Assembly (NCBI RefSeq): GCF_029076445.1
Contig: NZ_JARESG010000007.1
Location: 62,001-126,000, forward strand
Length of the DNA stretch: 64,000 bases
Origin: Pseudarthrobacter naphthalenicus
GTDB taxonomy: Bacteria > Actinomycetota > Actinomycetes > Actinomycetales > Micrococcaceae
Direction of reading: 5' to 3'
Each line of letters opens with the position of its first letter. Position 1 is the stretch's first letter. The translations under genes and the position numbers were made by a program. Under the pieces are notes generated by a model that saw nothing but the letters and a program-made list of their open reading frames with translations, had not been told where the DNA came from and did not search any database. Shown here in pieces: positions 7,886-16,747 of the stretch.

Positions 7886-9682
7886 TCAGCCCTTCAGCCC
7901 CGGGAAATCCGCGTCAGAGTACTCGACTCCATAGCCGGCAGCCGCGGTTGCGGTGCCCCCGGCCTTGCCCGCCGGCTCCCCGCCGCCGGTGCCCGTGCCG
8001 GTTCCCGTGCCGTGCCTGGCTTCCTCGCGATGCCGCAGCTCCACGCGGCGGATCTTGCCGGAGATGGTTTTGGGCAGCTCCGCGAATTCGAGCCGCCGGA
8101 TGCGCTTGAACGGTGCCAGGTGCTCCCGGCAGTACCGCAGGATGTCCTCCGCCAGTTCCGGTCCCGGCTCCAGCCCGGCCACCAGAACCACGTAGGCCTT
8201 GGGCAGGGAAAGCTTCAGGGCATCAGGCGATGGCACCACCGCCGCCTCGGCTACCGCCGGGTGTTCGAGGAGCACGCTCTCCAGTTCGAACGGCGAGAGC
8301 CGGTAGTCCGAGGACTTGAAGACGTCATCGTCCCGGCCCACGTAGGTGATGGTTCCCCGTTTGTCCCTGCTGGCCATGTCGCCCGTGTGGTAATAGCCGC
8401 CGCGGAACGCGTCCGCGGTCTTCGCGGCGTCGCCGTAGTAGGACTTCATCAGGCCGACGGGCCGCTGATCAAGCCGAAGGCACAGCTCGCCGTCGTCCCC
8501 TTCCTCCCCGGTGTTGGGGTCCACCAGCACCACGTCGTAGCCCGGCAGAGGCAGCCCCATGGCACCGATGGTTACCGGCTGGCCCGGCGTGTTGGCCACC
8601 TGGACCGTGCTTTCGGTCTGCCCGAAGCCGTCGCGGATGGTCTGGCCCCAGGCGCGCTGCACCTGGTCGATCACCTCGGCGTTCAGCGGCTCACCGGCCG
8701 ACACCACCTTCAAAGGGGGAGTCTTCAGCAGCTTCAGGTCCGCCTGGATCAGCATGCGCCATACCGTGGGCGGGGCACAGAAGCTGGTGACGCCTTCACG
8801 GTCCATCTGCTCCATCAGGGCGCGGGCATCGAACCGCTCGTAGTTGTAGACGAAAACACATGCCTCCGCGATCCACGGTGCGAAGAAGTTGGACCACGCG
8901 TGTTTGCCCCATCCCGGGGAGGCGACATTCAGGTGGACGTCCCCCGGTTCCAGGCCGATCCAGTACATCGTGGACAGATGCCCCACGGGATAGGACGTGT
9001 GCGTGTGCTCCACCAGTTTGGCCTTGGACGTGGTCCCGGACGTGAAGTAGAGCAGGAGCGTCTCATCTGCCCTCGTGGGGGCGCCGGGTTCGAAGGTGGC
9101 GGGCGCCGTCGTCGAGTCCGCGTAGTGGAGCGCCGGAGCGGATTCCGGTGCCGGTGTCTGTTCGGATGCGCCGGGGCCGCCGATCTCAATCAGGCGGTAG
9201 TTGCCGGGAACGCCGGCGAACTTGCCAATGTTGGCATGCCCGACGGCGGCCCACCGCGCCTCGCCGCGCTCCACCCGTTCGGCCAGGTCGGCGGGACCCA
9301 TCAGCGTTGTGGTGGGGATCAGGACAATGCCGAGCTTGATCCCGGCAAGCATCAGCTCCCACAGCTCCACCTGGTTGCCCAGCATCACAATCATCCGGTC
9401 GCCCCGGCGCACGCCCTGGCTCCGCAACCAGTTGGCCACCTGGTTTGACCGGGCCGCCAGGTCGGCAAAACTCCGGCGCGTCGCCGAGCCGTCCTGCTCC
9501 ACGATCACCAGGGCGGGATTGTTGGCCTTCGCCGGATCAGCAGCGATCTGATCGAACCAGTCGAGGGCGAAATTGAACTCCGCGAACTGTGGCCAGCGGA
9601 ACTCCCGCCTGGCGCGGTGGTAATCGGAACGGAGGGCCAGCAGGTGGTCCCGTGCTTCCCGGAAATCATCGGTCACTGACAA
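7886..9682 (-). CDS. Acyl-CoA synthetase (AMP-forming, medium/short-chain type)
   Basis: Activates a carboxylic acid to its acyl-CoA through an acyl-adenylate, about 598 residues. The ATP-binding loop YFTSGTTSKAKL lies at about 212-223, followed by PGWGKHAWSNFFAPW, a DGFGQTES signature, GGYYHTGDMASRD, and KTISGKIRRVELR with the C-terminal catalytic Lys. The TTG at 9682 is preferred (GAAAGG 7 nt upstream, product MSVTDDFREARD); an in-frame ATG at 9712 is also possible. A Gly/Thr-rich repetitive stretch (TGTGTGTGGG) lies near the C-terminus. It is divergent from an acyl-CoA dehydrogenase and shares its promoter region with the MarR-type operator, so the two probably form one acid-degradation unit. 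Substrate unknown. Confidence 0.93.
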   Translation of the reverse strand: MSVTDDFREARDHLLALRSDYHRARREFRWPQFAEFNFALDWFDQIAADPAKANNPALVIVEQDGSATRRSFADLAARSNQVANWLRSQGVRRGDRMIVMLGNQVELWELMLAGIKLGIVLIPTTTLMGPADLAERVERGEARWAAVGHANIGKFAGVPGNYRLIEIGGPGASEQTPAPESAPALHYADSTTAPATFEPGAPTRADETLLLYFTSGTTSKAKLVEHTHTSYPVGHLSTMYWIGLEPGDVHLNVASPGWGKHAWSNFFAPWIAEACVFVYNYERFDARALMEQMDREGVTSFCAPPTVWRMLIQADLKLLKTPPLKVVSAGEPLNAEVIDQVQRAWGQTIRDGFGQTESTVQVANTPGQPVTIGAMGLPLPGYDVVLVDPNTGEEGDDGELCLRLDQRPVGLMKSYYGDAAKTADAFRGGYYHTGDMASRDKRGTITYVGRDDDVFKSSDYRLSPFELESVLLEHPAVAEAAVVPSPDALKLSLPKAYVVLVAGLEPGPELAEDILRYCREHLAPFKRIRRLEFAELPKTISGKIRRVELRHREEARHGTGTGTGTGGGEPAGKAGGTATAAAGYGVEYSDADFPGLKG

Positions 9683-9730
9683 GGAGAGACCTTTCGCCCA
9701 CGTGATTGCCATCACTAATATCCAACCCCT

Positions 9731-9762
9731 GCAATATACTAGGACATCCAAGAGTTTGGAAG
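9731..9762. promoter_or_regulatory. MarR-type operator with bidirectional -10 (acyl-CoA synthetase / dehydrogenase)
   Basis: This 32-bp block is 29/32 identical to 20125-20156 in front of the marR gene. It contains TATACTA, readable as a -10 on both strands (TATACT plus, TAGTAT minus), followed by the interrupted palindrome ATCCAAGAGTTTGGAA (9746-9761). Its position just past the -10 toward the dehydrogenase is typical of repressor binding. That the MarR at 19569-20090 binds here is inferred from the shared sequence. Confidence 0.8.
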
Positions 9763-9780
9763 ACCGAAGGGACGAGGACC

Positions 9781-10977
9781 GTGGAGTCACCAGGACGTGG
9801 GCGTGATGTGACAGACCTTCCGCCGTTTGCCGATGCCGATCTGATGTACATCGCAGACCTGCTGCCGGCCGCCGAGCGGGAGCGGTACGCGGACATGCGT
9901 GAGTTTCTCCAATCCGCCGTGCGGCCCGCGTCCATCGACTACTGGAACCGGGAGGAATTCCCCTTCGGCCTGGTGGCTGAACTGGGCAAGCGCGGGCTGG
10001 GACAACTGCAGACGGACGGCACCTCGAAGCTGTTCAAGGGCCTGATGTACGTGGAGGTTGCGCGGGCGGACGTTTCCCTCTCCGCTCTGGTGGGAATCCA
10101 CAACGAGCTGATCGTGGGCATGATCGACGCCCTGGGCTCCGAGGAGCAGAAGCAGCGCTGGCTGCCGGGGCTGGCAACGTTCACACAGCTGGGCGCGTTT
10201 GCCCTGACGGAACCGGAGCACGGCTCAGACATCGCCGGCGGGCTTGAAACGTCCGCGCGGCTGGACGGCGGGGAGTGGGTGATCAGCGGCGCGAAACGCT
10301 GGATCGGCTCCGGCACCATCGCGGACTTCGCCCTGGTCTGGGCCAGGGACCAGGCGGACGGCCAGATCAAGGGCTTCATTGTGGAGACCGACCGCCCCGG
10401 CTACCGGGCCACCAGGATTGCCAACAAGATCGGCCTGCGGATCATGCAGAACGCCGACATTGTGCTGGACAACGTCAGGATTCCCGCGTCCAACCTGCTG
10501 CCGGGCGCCACCGACTTCGCCAAAGCCAACGACCTCCTGCGGGATTCCCGGGCCTGGGTCGGGTGGCAGGCTGCCGGCATCCAGCTGGCCGCATTCGACA
10601 TCGCCCGGGCGTATGCGCTGGAACGCCGGCAGTTTGGCAAGGAGCTGGCCCGCTTCCAGCTGGTCCAGCAGCAGTTGGCGGAGATCCTGGGCAACGCGTC
10701 CGCCTCGCTGGCGCTGATGGCCCAGCTCGCCCGGATCCAGGCGGACGGGAAACTGGAGATGGCCCAGGCCGCCATGGCGAAATCAACCTGCACCCGGCTG
10801 GCGCGCTCTTCCGTTGCCATGGGACGGTCGCTGCTGGGCGGCAACGGTATTAGTGCCGACTACGAAATGGGCAAGCTTTTTGGTGACGCCGAAATCCTTT
10901 ATACCTATGAGGGCAGCTACGAAATCAATTCGCTGATCGTAGGGCGGGCCGTCACGGGTAAATCCGCCTTCGTTTAG
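9781..10977 (+). CDS. Acyl-CoA dehydrogenase (glutaryl-CoA-dehydrogenase-like subfamily)
   Basis: FAD enzyme that introduces an alpha,beta double bond into an acyl-CoA and passes electrons to ETF; 398 residues. Motifs in order are FALTEPEHGSDIAGG (substrate/FAD binding), AKRWIGSGTIADFALVWAR, IGLRIMQNADIVLDNVRIP, LLGGNGISADYEMGKLFGDAE and YEGSYEINSLIVGRAVTG, where the Glu is the expected catalytic base. These resemble the glutaryl-CoA dehydrogenase branch more than the isobutyryl/isovaleryl branch. GTG at 9781 is taken as start with GAGG nearby; GTG at 9808 is an alternative. It is divergent from the synthetase and shares its operator. Confidence 0.92.
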   Translation: MESPGRGRDVTDLPPFADADLMYIADLLPAAERERYADMREFLQSAVRPASIDYWNREEFPFGLVAELGKRGLGQLQTDGTSKLFKGLMYVEVARADVSLSALVGIHNELIVGMIDALGSEEQKQRWLPGLATFTQLGAFALTEPEHGSDIAGGLETSARLDGGEWVISGAKRWIGSGTIADFALVWARDQADGQIKGFIVETDRPGYRATRIANKIGLRIMQNADIVLDNVRIPASNLLPGATDFAKANDLLRDSRAWVGWQAAGIQLAAFDIARAYALERRQFGKELARFQLVQQQLAEILGNASASLALMAQLARIQADGKLEMAQAAMAKSTCTRLARSSVAMGRSLLGGNGISADYEMGKLFGDAEILYTYEGSYEINSLIVGRAVTGKSAFV

Positions 10978-11020
10978 TTCGGAAGGCGCAAAGCATTGCT
11001 TCAGTAAGCACTATTCGCTT

Positions 11021-11067
11021 AACAAAAAACTGCCCTGGCCATGCTTCGCAGCACGGCCAGGGCAGTT
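11021..11067 (-). terminator. Intrinsic terminator of the cold-shock gene
   Basis: A perfect 13-bp stem (11028-11040 with 11055-11067, AACTGCCCTGGCC and its complement) with a 14-nt loop. On the minus strand it is followed by a run of six T (complement of 11024-11029). It lies directly downstream of the cold-shock stop codon. Confidence 0.92.
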
Positions 11068-11077
11068 GATCAGAACC

Positions 11078-11281
11078 TTACAGCGGGCGAATGTTCTCTG
11101 CCTGCGGGCCCTTGGGACCTTGGGTCACATCGAATTCGACTTTCTGGTTCTCGTCCAGTGAGCGGTAGCCGCTGCTGGCGATTGCGGAGTAGTGCGCGAA
11201 AACATCGGCGGATCCGTCGTCCGGAGCGATGAAGCCAAAGCCCTTTTCAGCGTTGAACCATTTAACTGTGCCTGTTGCCAT
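11078..11281 (-). CDS. Cold-shock protein (CspA family)
   Basis: Single-stranded nucleic-acid chaperone, 67 residues, one OB-fold. RNP1 reads KGFGFI and RNP2 reads VFAHYSAI; it begins [18 protein letters not shown] and ends QAENIRPL, full length for the family. The ATG at 11281 is preceded by AAGGAAG. The single-gene unit has its own promoter (11359-11387) and terminator, with an untranslated leader of roughly 70 nt. Confidence 0.97.
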   Translation of the reverse strand: MATGTVKWFNAEKGFGFIAPDDGSADVFAHYSAIASSGYRSLDENQKVEFDVTQGPKGPQAENIRPL

Positions 11282-11358
11282 TGCTAACTTCCTTTGTAAC
11301 CCTTTTCTGGTCCTGCTCGGACGGCAGGCAGACGCGGAAACTGTGGTCCGCACTCTCA

Positions 11359-11387
11359 AACCTAGGGGCTGTTCGGTGGCCGTGCAA
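11359..11387 (-). promoter_or_regulatory. Sigma-70-type promoter of the cold-shock gene
   Basis: On the minus strand, -35 TTGCAC (11387-11382), a 17-bp spacer, and -10 TAGGTT (11364-11359). The 11282-11532 gap holds this promoter and leader; in the remainder (about 11390-11532) I see nothing. Confidence 0.65.
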
Positions 11388-11532
11388 TAGCTACGGTCAT
11401 CATCCAGTCACTCATGTTATTAAATGGTGTCCGTGTTCCCGGGGCGGATAGGACCGTAACAGTGCAACGCGGAGTCACATCCGGCCCGATAATCCGACCT
11501 GGAAGGGCATTATCTGACCCCGTGTTGCTTTG

Positions 11533-12729
11533 TTAGACGGCCTCGAGGACGCTGACGTAGTTGGCGATGCCCACGCCGCCCATATTCTGGACTGCTGCGC
11601 GGCGGGCGCGGCCCAGCTGCATGTCACCGGCCGTGCCGGTGAGCTGCATGGCGGCGATGACGTGCTGGGACACGCCGGTGGCGCCCACGGGGTGGCCCTT
11701 GGCCTTGAGGCCACCGGAGACGTTGACGGGCAGCCTGCCGTCCTTGAACACCCAGCCCTCGGTCACGGCGCGGGCGCCCTCGCCCGGTTCCGTCAGGCCC
11801 ATTGCCTCGTACATCAGCAGCTCGGCGATGGTGAAGCAGTCGTGCAGCTCGGCAAAGTCCAGGTCATCAAGTCCGACGCCGGCCATCGCCAGGGCGCGCT
11901 GCCAGGACATGCACGTGGCCGCGAAAGCCGTGGGATCCCGGCGTTCCGCCGGGAAAAAGTCATTCGCATGACCGAATCCCGCCAGCCGAACCGGCGCAGT
12001 TGCCCCGCCGGTGGGCGAGGTGGAGAGCACGACGGCGGCGGCGCCGTCGGACACGGGGGAACAGTCGGTGCGGCGGAGCGGGTCCGCCACCATGGGGTTC
12101 TTGTCCGAAACGGTGCGGCAGAATTCCTCGCCGAGGTCCTTGCGGAGCTGGGCATAGGGGTTGTCCACTCCGTTGCGGTGGTTCTTGGCCGCGATGGTGC
12201 CCAGGACGTCGGAGAGGTTCCCTGCGCTGGCGCCATACCGCTTCCCGTAGTGTTTCGCGACCTCGGCGAACAGGCCGGTGAAGCCCGTGGTGGAAGCTTT
12301 CCCGGCCATGTCGTAGTCCGCGCCCAGCAGCGCGGCCCCCACCACGTCGGCCCCTGCCTGGGTCATCTTCTCCGCACCGATGACCAGGACGGTTTTGGCC
12401 GTGCCGGCGAGCAGCGACTTGGTGCCCTGCTGGAACGCGGCCGAACCCGACGCGCACGCATTTTCCACCCTGGTGGCGGCCACGTTGACCAGGTCCGGGG
12501 AGACCTGCAGGGCCAGGGAGGACGGGAAAGCCAGCGGCATCATGCCGGAGTTGAACTGTCCCAGGTAGATCTCATCGATCTGGCCGGCTTCGATGCCGGC
12601 GTTCGTGATGGCGTCGGTGGCCACCTGGACAATCAGGGACTCCAGGGTTTCGTCGGTCAGTTTGCCGAAGCGGCTGTGGCCCCAGCCCGTGAGGAGGACA
12701 TCCTTGCCGAACTGTTCCTTCAGGCTCAT
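11533..12729 (-). CDS. Thiolase (SCP-x-like acetyl-CoA acyltransferase)
   Basis: Claisen-type C-C cleavage of a 3-oxoacyl-CoA with CoA; 398 residues. The nucleophilic Cys is in [11 protein letters not shown], the His of [10 protein letters not shown] and the [13 protein letters not shown] motif are present, and the C-terminus has [13 protein letters not shown]. The HDCF motif and lack of the classical C-terminal Cys loop place it in the SCP-x/lipid-transfer-like branch. The ATG overlaps the stop of the CoA-transferase beta gene by 4 bp (ATGA), so the three genes 14166 to 11533 form a coupled operon. Together they would activate a 3-oxoacid with succinyl-CoA and cleave it, as in acetoacetate or beta-ketoadipate use. 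Confidence 0.92.
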   Translation of the reverse strand: MSLKEQFGKDVLLTGWGHSRFGKLTDETLESLIVQVATDAITNAGIEAGQIDEIYLGQFNSGMMPLAFPSSLALQVSPDLVNVAATRVENACASGSAAFQQGTKSLLAGTAKTVLVIGAEKMTQAGADVVGAALLGADYDMAGKASTTGFTGLFAEVAKHYGKRYGASAGNLSDVLGTIAAKNHRNGVDNPYAQLRKDLGEEFCRTVSDKNPMVADPLRRTDCSPVSDGAAAVVLSTSPTGGATAPVRLAGFGHANDFFPAERRDPTAFAATCMSWQRALAMAGVGLDDLDFAELHDCFTIAELLMYEAMGLTEPGEGARAVTEGWVFKDGRLPVNVSGGLKAKGHPVGATGVSQHVIAAMQLTGTAGDMQLGRARRAAVQNMGGVGIANYVSVLEAV

Positions 12730-13421
12730 GCCGTGGCTCCTTCGAGGGCGGATTCGTCCAGGTCAGAGTCCAGCGCGACGACGAACGCGGCCTCGGTCTT
12801 CTCGCGGATTTCGTCCACGCTGACGCCCGGCGCGAGGCGGGTCAGTGTGAGCTGCCGCCCGCCGCCGTCGTCCGTCTTATGCAAATCAAAGACCGCGAGG
12901 TCGCTGATGATCCGGTCCACACAGCTCAGCCCGGTGAGCGGCAGGGTGCATTCTGCGACGATCTTGGCGGTGCCGTCCTTGGCGTTGTGCTCGGTCAGGA
13001 CCACCACCCGCGGGGTTCCGGCCACGAGGTCCATGGCGCCGCCCATGCCCTTGACCATCTTGCCGGGGATGGTCCAGTTGGCGAGGTCGCCGTTGCCGGA
13101 GACCTGCATGGCGCCGAGGATGGCCACCTTGACGTGGCCGCCGCGGATCATGCCGAAGGAGGTGGCGGAGTCGAAGATGCTGCCGCCGTCGAGCACGGTG
13201 ACGGTCTGTTTGCCGGCGTTGATGAGGTCGGCGTCCTCCTCGCCCTCGTACGGGAAGGGGCCCATGCCGAGCAGGCCGTTTTCGCTCTGCAGGACCACGC
13301 GGACACCCTCGGGCAGGTTGTTGGCCACCAGCGTGGGGATGCCGATGCCCAGGTTTACATAGTCGCCGTCGTTCAGTTCCTCGGCCGCGATGGCGGCCAT
13401 TTCATCCCTGGTCCAGGCCAT
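12726..13421 (-). CDS. 3-oxoacid CoA-transferase subunit B
   Basis: Beta subunit of a succinyl-CoA:3-ketoacid CoA-transferase, 231 residues. It carries the catalytic Glu in [14 protein letters not shown], the opening [18 protein letters not shown], and [15 protein letters not shown]. The ATG at 13421 has a strong AAGGAGAA. It lies 28 bp downstream of subunit A and overlaps the thiolase start. Family membership is clear; whether the substrate is acetoacetate or 3-oxoadipate cannot be read from sequence. Confidence 0.95.
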   Translation of the reverse strand: MAWTRDEMAAIAAEELNDGDYVNLGIGIPTLVANNLPEGVRVVLQSENGLLGMGPFPYEGEEDADLINAGKQTVTVLDGGSIFDSATSFGMIRGGHVKVAILGAMQVSGNGDLANWTIPGKMVKGMGGAMDLVAGTPRVVVLTEHNAKDGTAKIVAECTLPLTGLSCVDRIISDLAVFDLHKTDDGGGRQLTLTRLAPGVSVDEIREKTEAAFVVALDSDLDESALEGATA

Positions 13422-13449
13422 GGGGTTCTCCTTAGGTAGATTCGGGCGG

Positions 13450-14166
13450 TTAGGCGGACGCGAGCACGGTGCGGGGCCGGACGGTGCGCTGCTCGATGTC
13501 CTTGACCCGGCCGCTTGCCTGGACCAGGTGCTGGACGTACACGCCGGGGGTGATGATGTGGTTGGGATCCAGGGCCCCCGGAGGCAGGATGACTTCGGCC
13601 TCGGCGACGGTGACCGCCCCGGCGGTGGCAACCACGGGGTTGAAGTTCCGGGCCGTGTAGCGGTAGATCAGGTTCCCGTCCGTGTCCGCGGTGTGCGCGT
13701 GGACGAGGGCGACGTCGGCCCTGATGGCGCGCTCCTGGACGAAAGTTTCGCCGTCGAACTCCGCCAGCGGCTTGCCTTCGGAAACCAGGGTTCCCACCCC
13801 GGTCCTGGTGTAAAACGCGGGGATGCCGGCGCCCCCGGCGCGGAGGCGCTCGGCCAGGGTCCCCTGCGGGGTGAACTCCACGTCGAGTTTTCCGGCGAGG
13901 TACTGCTCGGCGAAGAGCTTGTTCTCGCCAACATAGGAGGCGATGACCTTCCGGACCTGGCCAGCCTCGATCAGGATGCCCAGGCCCTTGCCGTCCACGC
14001 CCATGTTGTTGGACACCACGGTCAGTTCCCGGACCCCGGAATCGCGGACGGCTTCGATCAGGTCCGCCGGGATGCCGCTCAGGCCGAAACCCCCCACAGC
14101 CAGTGTCATGCCGTCCTGGAGCAGTTCCTGCAGGACAGCGCCGGCGTTGGATTTAAGTTTGGACAT
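13450..14166 (-). CDS. 3-oxoacid CoA-transferase subunit A
   Basis: Alpha subunit partner of the downstream gene, 238 residues, full length. The glycine-rich [17 protein letters not shown] motif is near the N-terminus, followed by [16 protein letters not shown] and [27 protein letters not shown] precedes the ATG. It is the first gene of the CoA-transferase/thiolase operon and faces the IclR gene across a 199-bp regulatory region with three palindromes. Confidence 0.95.
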   Translation of the reverse strand: MSKLKSNAGAVLQELLQDGMTLAVGGFGLSGIPADLIEAVRDSGVRELTVVSNNMGVDGKGLGILIEAGQVRKVIASYVGENKLFAEQYLAGKLDVEFTPQGTLAERLRAGGAGIPAFYTRTGVGTLVSEGKPLAEFDGETFVQERAIRADVALVHAHTADTDGNLIYRYTARNFNPVVATAGAVTVAEAEVILPPGALDPNHIITPGVYVQHLVQASGRVKDIEQRTVRPRTVLASA

Positions 14167-14207
14167 TCCGTCTCCTCGTCGTTGAGTTGGTCAGCGCCTG
14201 CCCGGTA

Positions 14208-14339
14208 TCCACTTTGTGGACAAGGGGCCTGATCTAGGAGCCTAGGGATGACGCCAGGGCAGGTCAATGAGGTGAAAGCCTGCGTAAAGCGGATATTTCA
14301 CGTCGTGGACGTTAGGCTGGGCGGTGTCCACATTGTGGA
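14208..14339. promoter_or_regulatory. Three IclR-type palindromes between CoA-transferase operon and iclR
   Basis: Three copies of TYCACNNNGTGGA: TCCACTTTGTGGA at 14208-14220 near the CoA-transferase start, TTCACGTCGTGGA at 14297-14309, and TCCACATTGTGGA at 14327-14339 near iclR. The last two are spaced exactly 30 bp. The layout suits an IclR tetramer contacting several sites for control and autoregulation. The binding partner is inferred from adjacency. Confidence 0.75.
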
Positions 14340-14365
14340 GCAATTCTTTCCAGCGGGAGGCTTGA

Positions 14366-15154
14366 ATGACCAGTCCGGTCCAGGGAACGCAGGTGGTGGG
14401 GCGGGTGGCGGCACTGCTGCGCCTGGTGGGCCGGAAGCCGGGCGGCAGCTCCCTCGCCGGCCTGGTCCGGGAATCGGGCCTGACCCGGCCCACCGTCCAC
14501 CGGCTCCTCACGTCCCTGGCCGCCGAAGGGCTCCTGGACCACGACGCCGGCAACGGCAACTGGATCCTGGGCCCGGAAATGTTCCTGCTGGGATCGGTCG
14601 CAGCGGCCCGGTTCCCGTTTGAGGACATCGCCCGCCCCAGCCTGCGCCGGCTGGCCGAGGAGACGGGCGAAAGTGCCTTTTACTCCATCCGCCGGGGCCA
14701 GGAGGCGGTGTGCGTCCTGCGTGAGGAGGGCAGCTTCCCGGTGCGCTCCTTCGTCCTGCATGAAGGGGTCCGGTTTCCGCTGGGCGTGGCCTCAGCCGGG
14801 ACCGCCATGATGGCGTTCCTGCCGGACGGGGAACAGGCGGCCATCCTGTCGGACTGGGACCAGCACGCCGGCGCCTTCGCCACGGGCCACCGCCGGGATG
14901 TGGTCACCGGAAACCTCGAGCAGACCCGGTTGCACGGCTATGCCGTGAATCCCGGCCTGATCCTTGAGGGCAGCTGGGGGATGGGCGCCGCCGTGTTCGA
15001 CCAGCAGGGCCGTCCCGTCGGCGCGCTGTCGCTGACCGGGATCGAGCCCCGGTTCCGGCCGGCGCGGCAGGAGTTCCTGGGCAAACTCCTGATGGAGGAA
15101 GCCCACCGGATGACCGCCAGGCTTCCGACCGGCAGGCCTGCACCGGCCGTCTAA
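14366..15154 (+). CDS. IclR-family transcriptional regulator
   Basis: Winged-helix regulator with an effector-binding GAF-like domain, 262 residues. The helix-turn-helix is SSLAGLVRESGLTRPTVHRL at about residues 28-47, and the effector domain begins near FEDIARPSLRRLAEETGES. The family-typical VNPGLILEGSWGMGAAVFD and ALSLTGIEPRF are present. GGGAGG precedes the ATG. It is divergent from and presumably controls the CoA-transferase/thiolase operon; the ligand may be an aromatic-acid or ketoacid intermediate. Confidence 0.93.
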   Translation: MTSPVQGTQVVGRVAALLRLVGRKPGGSSLAGLVRESGLTRPTVHRLLTSLAAEGLLDHDAGNGNWILGPEMFLLGSVAAARFPFEDIARPSLRRLAEETGESAFYSIRRGQEAVCVLREEGSFPVRSFVLHEGVRFPLGVASAGTAMMAFLPDGEQAAILSDWDQHAGAFATGHRRDVVTGNLEQTRLHGYAVNPGLILEGSWGMGAAVFDQQGRPVGALSLTGIEPRFRPARQEFLGKLLMEEAHRMTARLPTGRPAPAV

Positions 15155-15247
15155 GGCCCGGCGCGCCCACCAGGAAGCCCCCTAGAAATTAGTAGGAAGT
15201 CCGAGTAGATTCGGGTTCAAAGATGACCGCATGCAAAGGAGCATTCG

Positions 15248-16747
15248 ATGGTGCACGAGCTTTCACACTACGTCGGCGGCCAGCGGGTCGACGGCACTTC
15301 CGGGCGTTTCAGCGATGTCTACGACCCCTGCACGGGCCAGGTCCAGGCGAGGCTCCCGCTGGCAAACAAGGAGGAAGTGGCCAACGCGGTCGCCAATGCT
15401 GAGAAGGGCCAGCTTGAGTGGGCGGCCATGAATCCGCAGCGCCGCGGCCGGATCCTGCTCAAGTTTGTTGACCTGGTCAACGAGAACATGGACGAGCTGG
15501 CCACTCTGCTCTCCTCCGAGCACGGCAAGACCTTCCCGGATGCCAAGGGCGATATCCAGCGCGGCATCGAGGTGGTGGAGTTTTCCGCCAATGCCCCGCA
15601 CCTGCTCAAGGGCGAGTTCTCGGACAACGCCGGCACGGGCATCGATGTCCACTCCCTGCGGCAGCCCCTGGGTGTGGTCGCCGGGATCACCCCCTTCAAC
15701 TTCCCGGCCATGATCCCGCTGTGGAAGTCCGGCCCCGCGCTCGCCGCCGGCAACGCCTTTATTCTCAAACCGTCGGAGCGCGACCCCTCGGTGCCGCTGC
15801 GGCTCGCCGAACTGTACAGCGAAGCCGGCGTCCCGGACGGTGTGTTCAACGTGGTCAACGGGGACAAGGAAGCGGTGGACGCGCTCCTGGCGGACCCGCG
15901 GGTGAAGGCCATCGGCTTTGTGGGCTCCACCCCGATCGCCCAGTACATTTACGCCACGGCGGCGGCCCACGGCAAGCGCGCCCAGTGCTTCGGCGGCGCG
16001 AAGAACCACATGGTGATCATGCCCGACGCCGATCTTGAGATGGCTGCCGATGCGCTGATCGGTGCCGGGTATGGTTCCGCCGGTGAACGCTGCATGGCTA
16101 TCTCCGTCGCGGTCCCGGTAGGCAAGGAAACAGCCGATGCACTGGTGGCCAACCTGACCGAGCGGGTCAAGGCCCTGAAGGTGGGCCCCAGCCTGGACAA
16201 GGACTCGGACTTCGGCCCCGTGGTGGCCCAGTCCGCCAAGGACAGGATCGAAGGCTACATCCAGTCCGGCGTGGACGAGGGCGCAACGCTGGTGGCTGAC
16301 GGCCGCGGCCTCACCGTGGATGGCTACGAGGACGGGTTCTGGGTAGGCCCCACGCTCTTCGACAACGTCACCAAGGACATGAAGATCTACAAGGAAGAGA
16401 TCTTCGGCCCGGTACTCAGCGTCCTGCGCGCAGCCGACTACGACGAGGCGCTCAGGCTCTGCTCCGAGCATGAGTTCGGAAACGGCGTCGCGATTTTCAC
16501 CCGGGACGGGGACGCCGCCCGCGACTTCGCCAGCCGCGTGGAGGTGGGCATGGTGGGCATCAACGTCCCCATCCCGGTCCCCATCGCGTACTACACCTTT
16601 GGCGGCTGGAAGGCCTCCGGCTTCGGGGACCTCAACCAGCACGGCGCCGACGCGTTCCGCTTCTACACCAAGACCAAGACGGTCACCACCCGTTGGCCGT
16701 CCGGCATCCGCCAGGGCGCCAGCTTCGTGATGCCGGCCGGCAGCTGA
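15248..16747 (+). CDS. mmsA: CoA-acylating methylmalonate-semialdehyde dehydrogenase
   Basis: Converts methylmalonate semialdehyde plus CoA and NAD to propionyl-CoA and CO2, the last valine-specific step. The 499-residue ALDH-fold protein has GITPFNFPAMIPLWK, the GFVGSTPIAQYIY nucleotide motif, the catalytic Cys in AGERCMAISVAVPVG and EEIFGPVLSVLR. A good AAAGGAG precedes the ATG. It leads the operon mmsA, 3-hydroxyisobutyryl-CoA hydrolase, mmsB, enoyl-CoA hydratase with short or overlapping junctions. Upstream (15183-15211) is a weak promoter with a possible diverged copy of the MarR operator. Confidence 0.95.
   Translation: MVHELSHYVGGQRVDGTSGRFSDVYDPCTGQVQARLPLANKEEVANAVANAEKGQLEWAAMNPQRRGRILLKFVDLVNENMDELATLLSSEHGKTFPDAKGDIQRGIEVVEFSANAPHLLKGEFSDNAGTGIDVHSLRQPLGVVAGITPFNFPAMIPLWKSGPALAAGNAFILKPSERDPSVPLRLAELYSEAGVPDGVFNVVNGDKEAVDALLADPRVKAIGFVGSTPIAQYIYATAAAHGKRAQCFGGAKNHMVIMPDADLEMAADALIGAGYGSAGERCMAISVAVPVGKETADALVANLTERVKALKVGPSLDKDSDFGPVVAQSAKDRIEGYIQSGVDEGATLVADGRGLTVDGYEDGFWVGPTLFDNVTKDMKIYKEEIFGPVLSVLRAADYDEALRLCSEHEFGNGVAIFTRDGDAARDFASRVEVGMVGINVPIPVPIAYYTFGGWKASGFGDLNQHGADAFRFYTKTKTVTTRWPSGIRQGASFVMPAGS

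Noticed and set aside
7808-9448. A 546-codon plus-strand ORF opposite the acyl-CoA synthetase
   Set aside because: Low-complexity Arg/Gly/His-rich shadow with no family motifs; the minus-strand gene is unambiguous.
11530-13362. A 610-codon plus-strand ORF opposite the thiolase and CoA-transferase genes
   Set aside because: Its composition mirrors third-position GC bias of the real minus-strand genes, it has no recognisable domain, and the minus strand carries full catalytic motifs.
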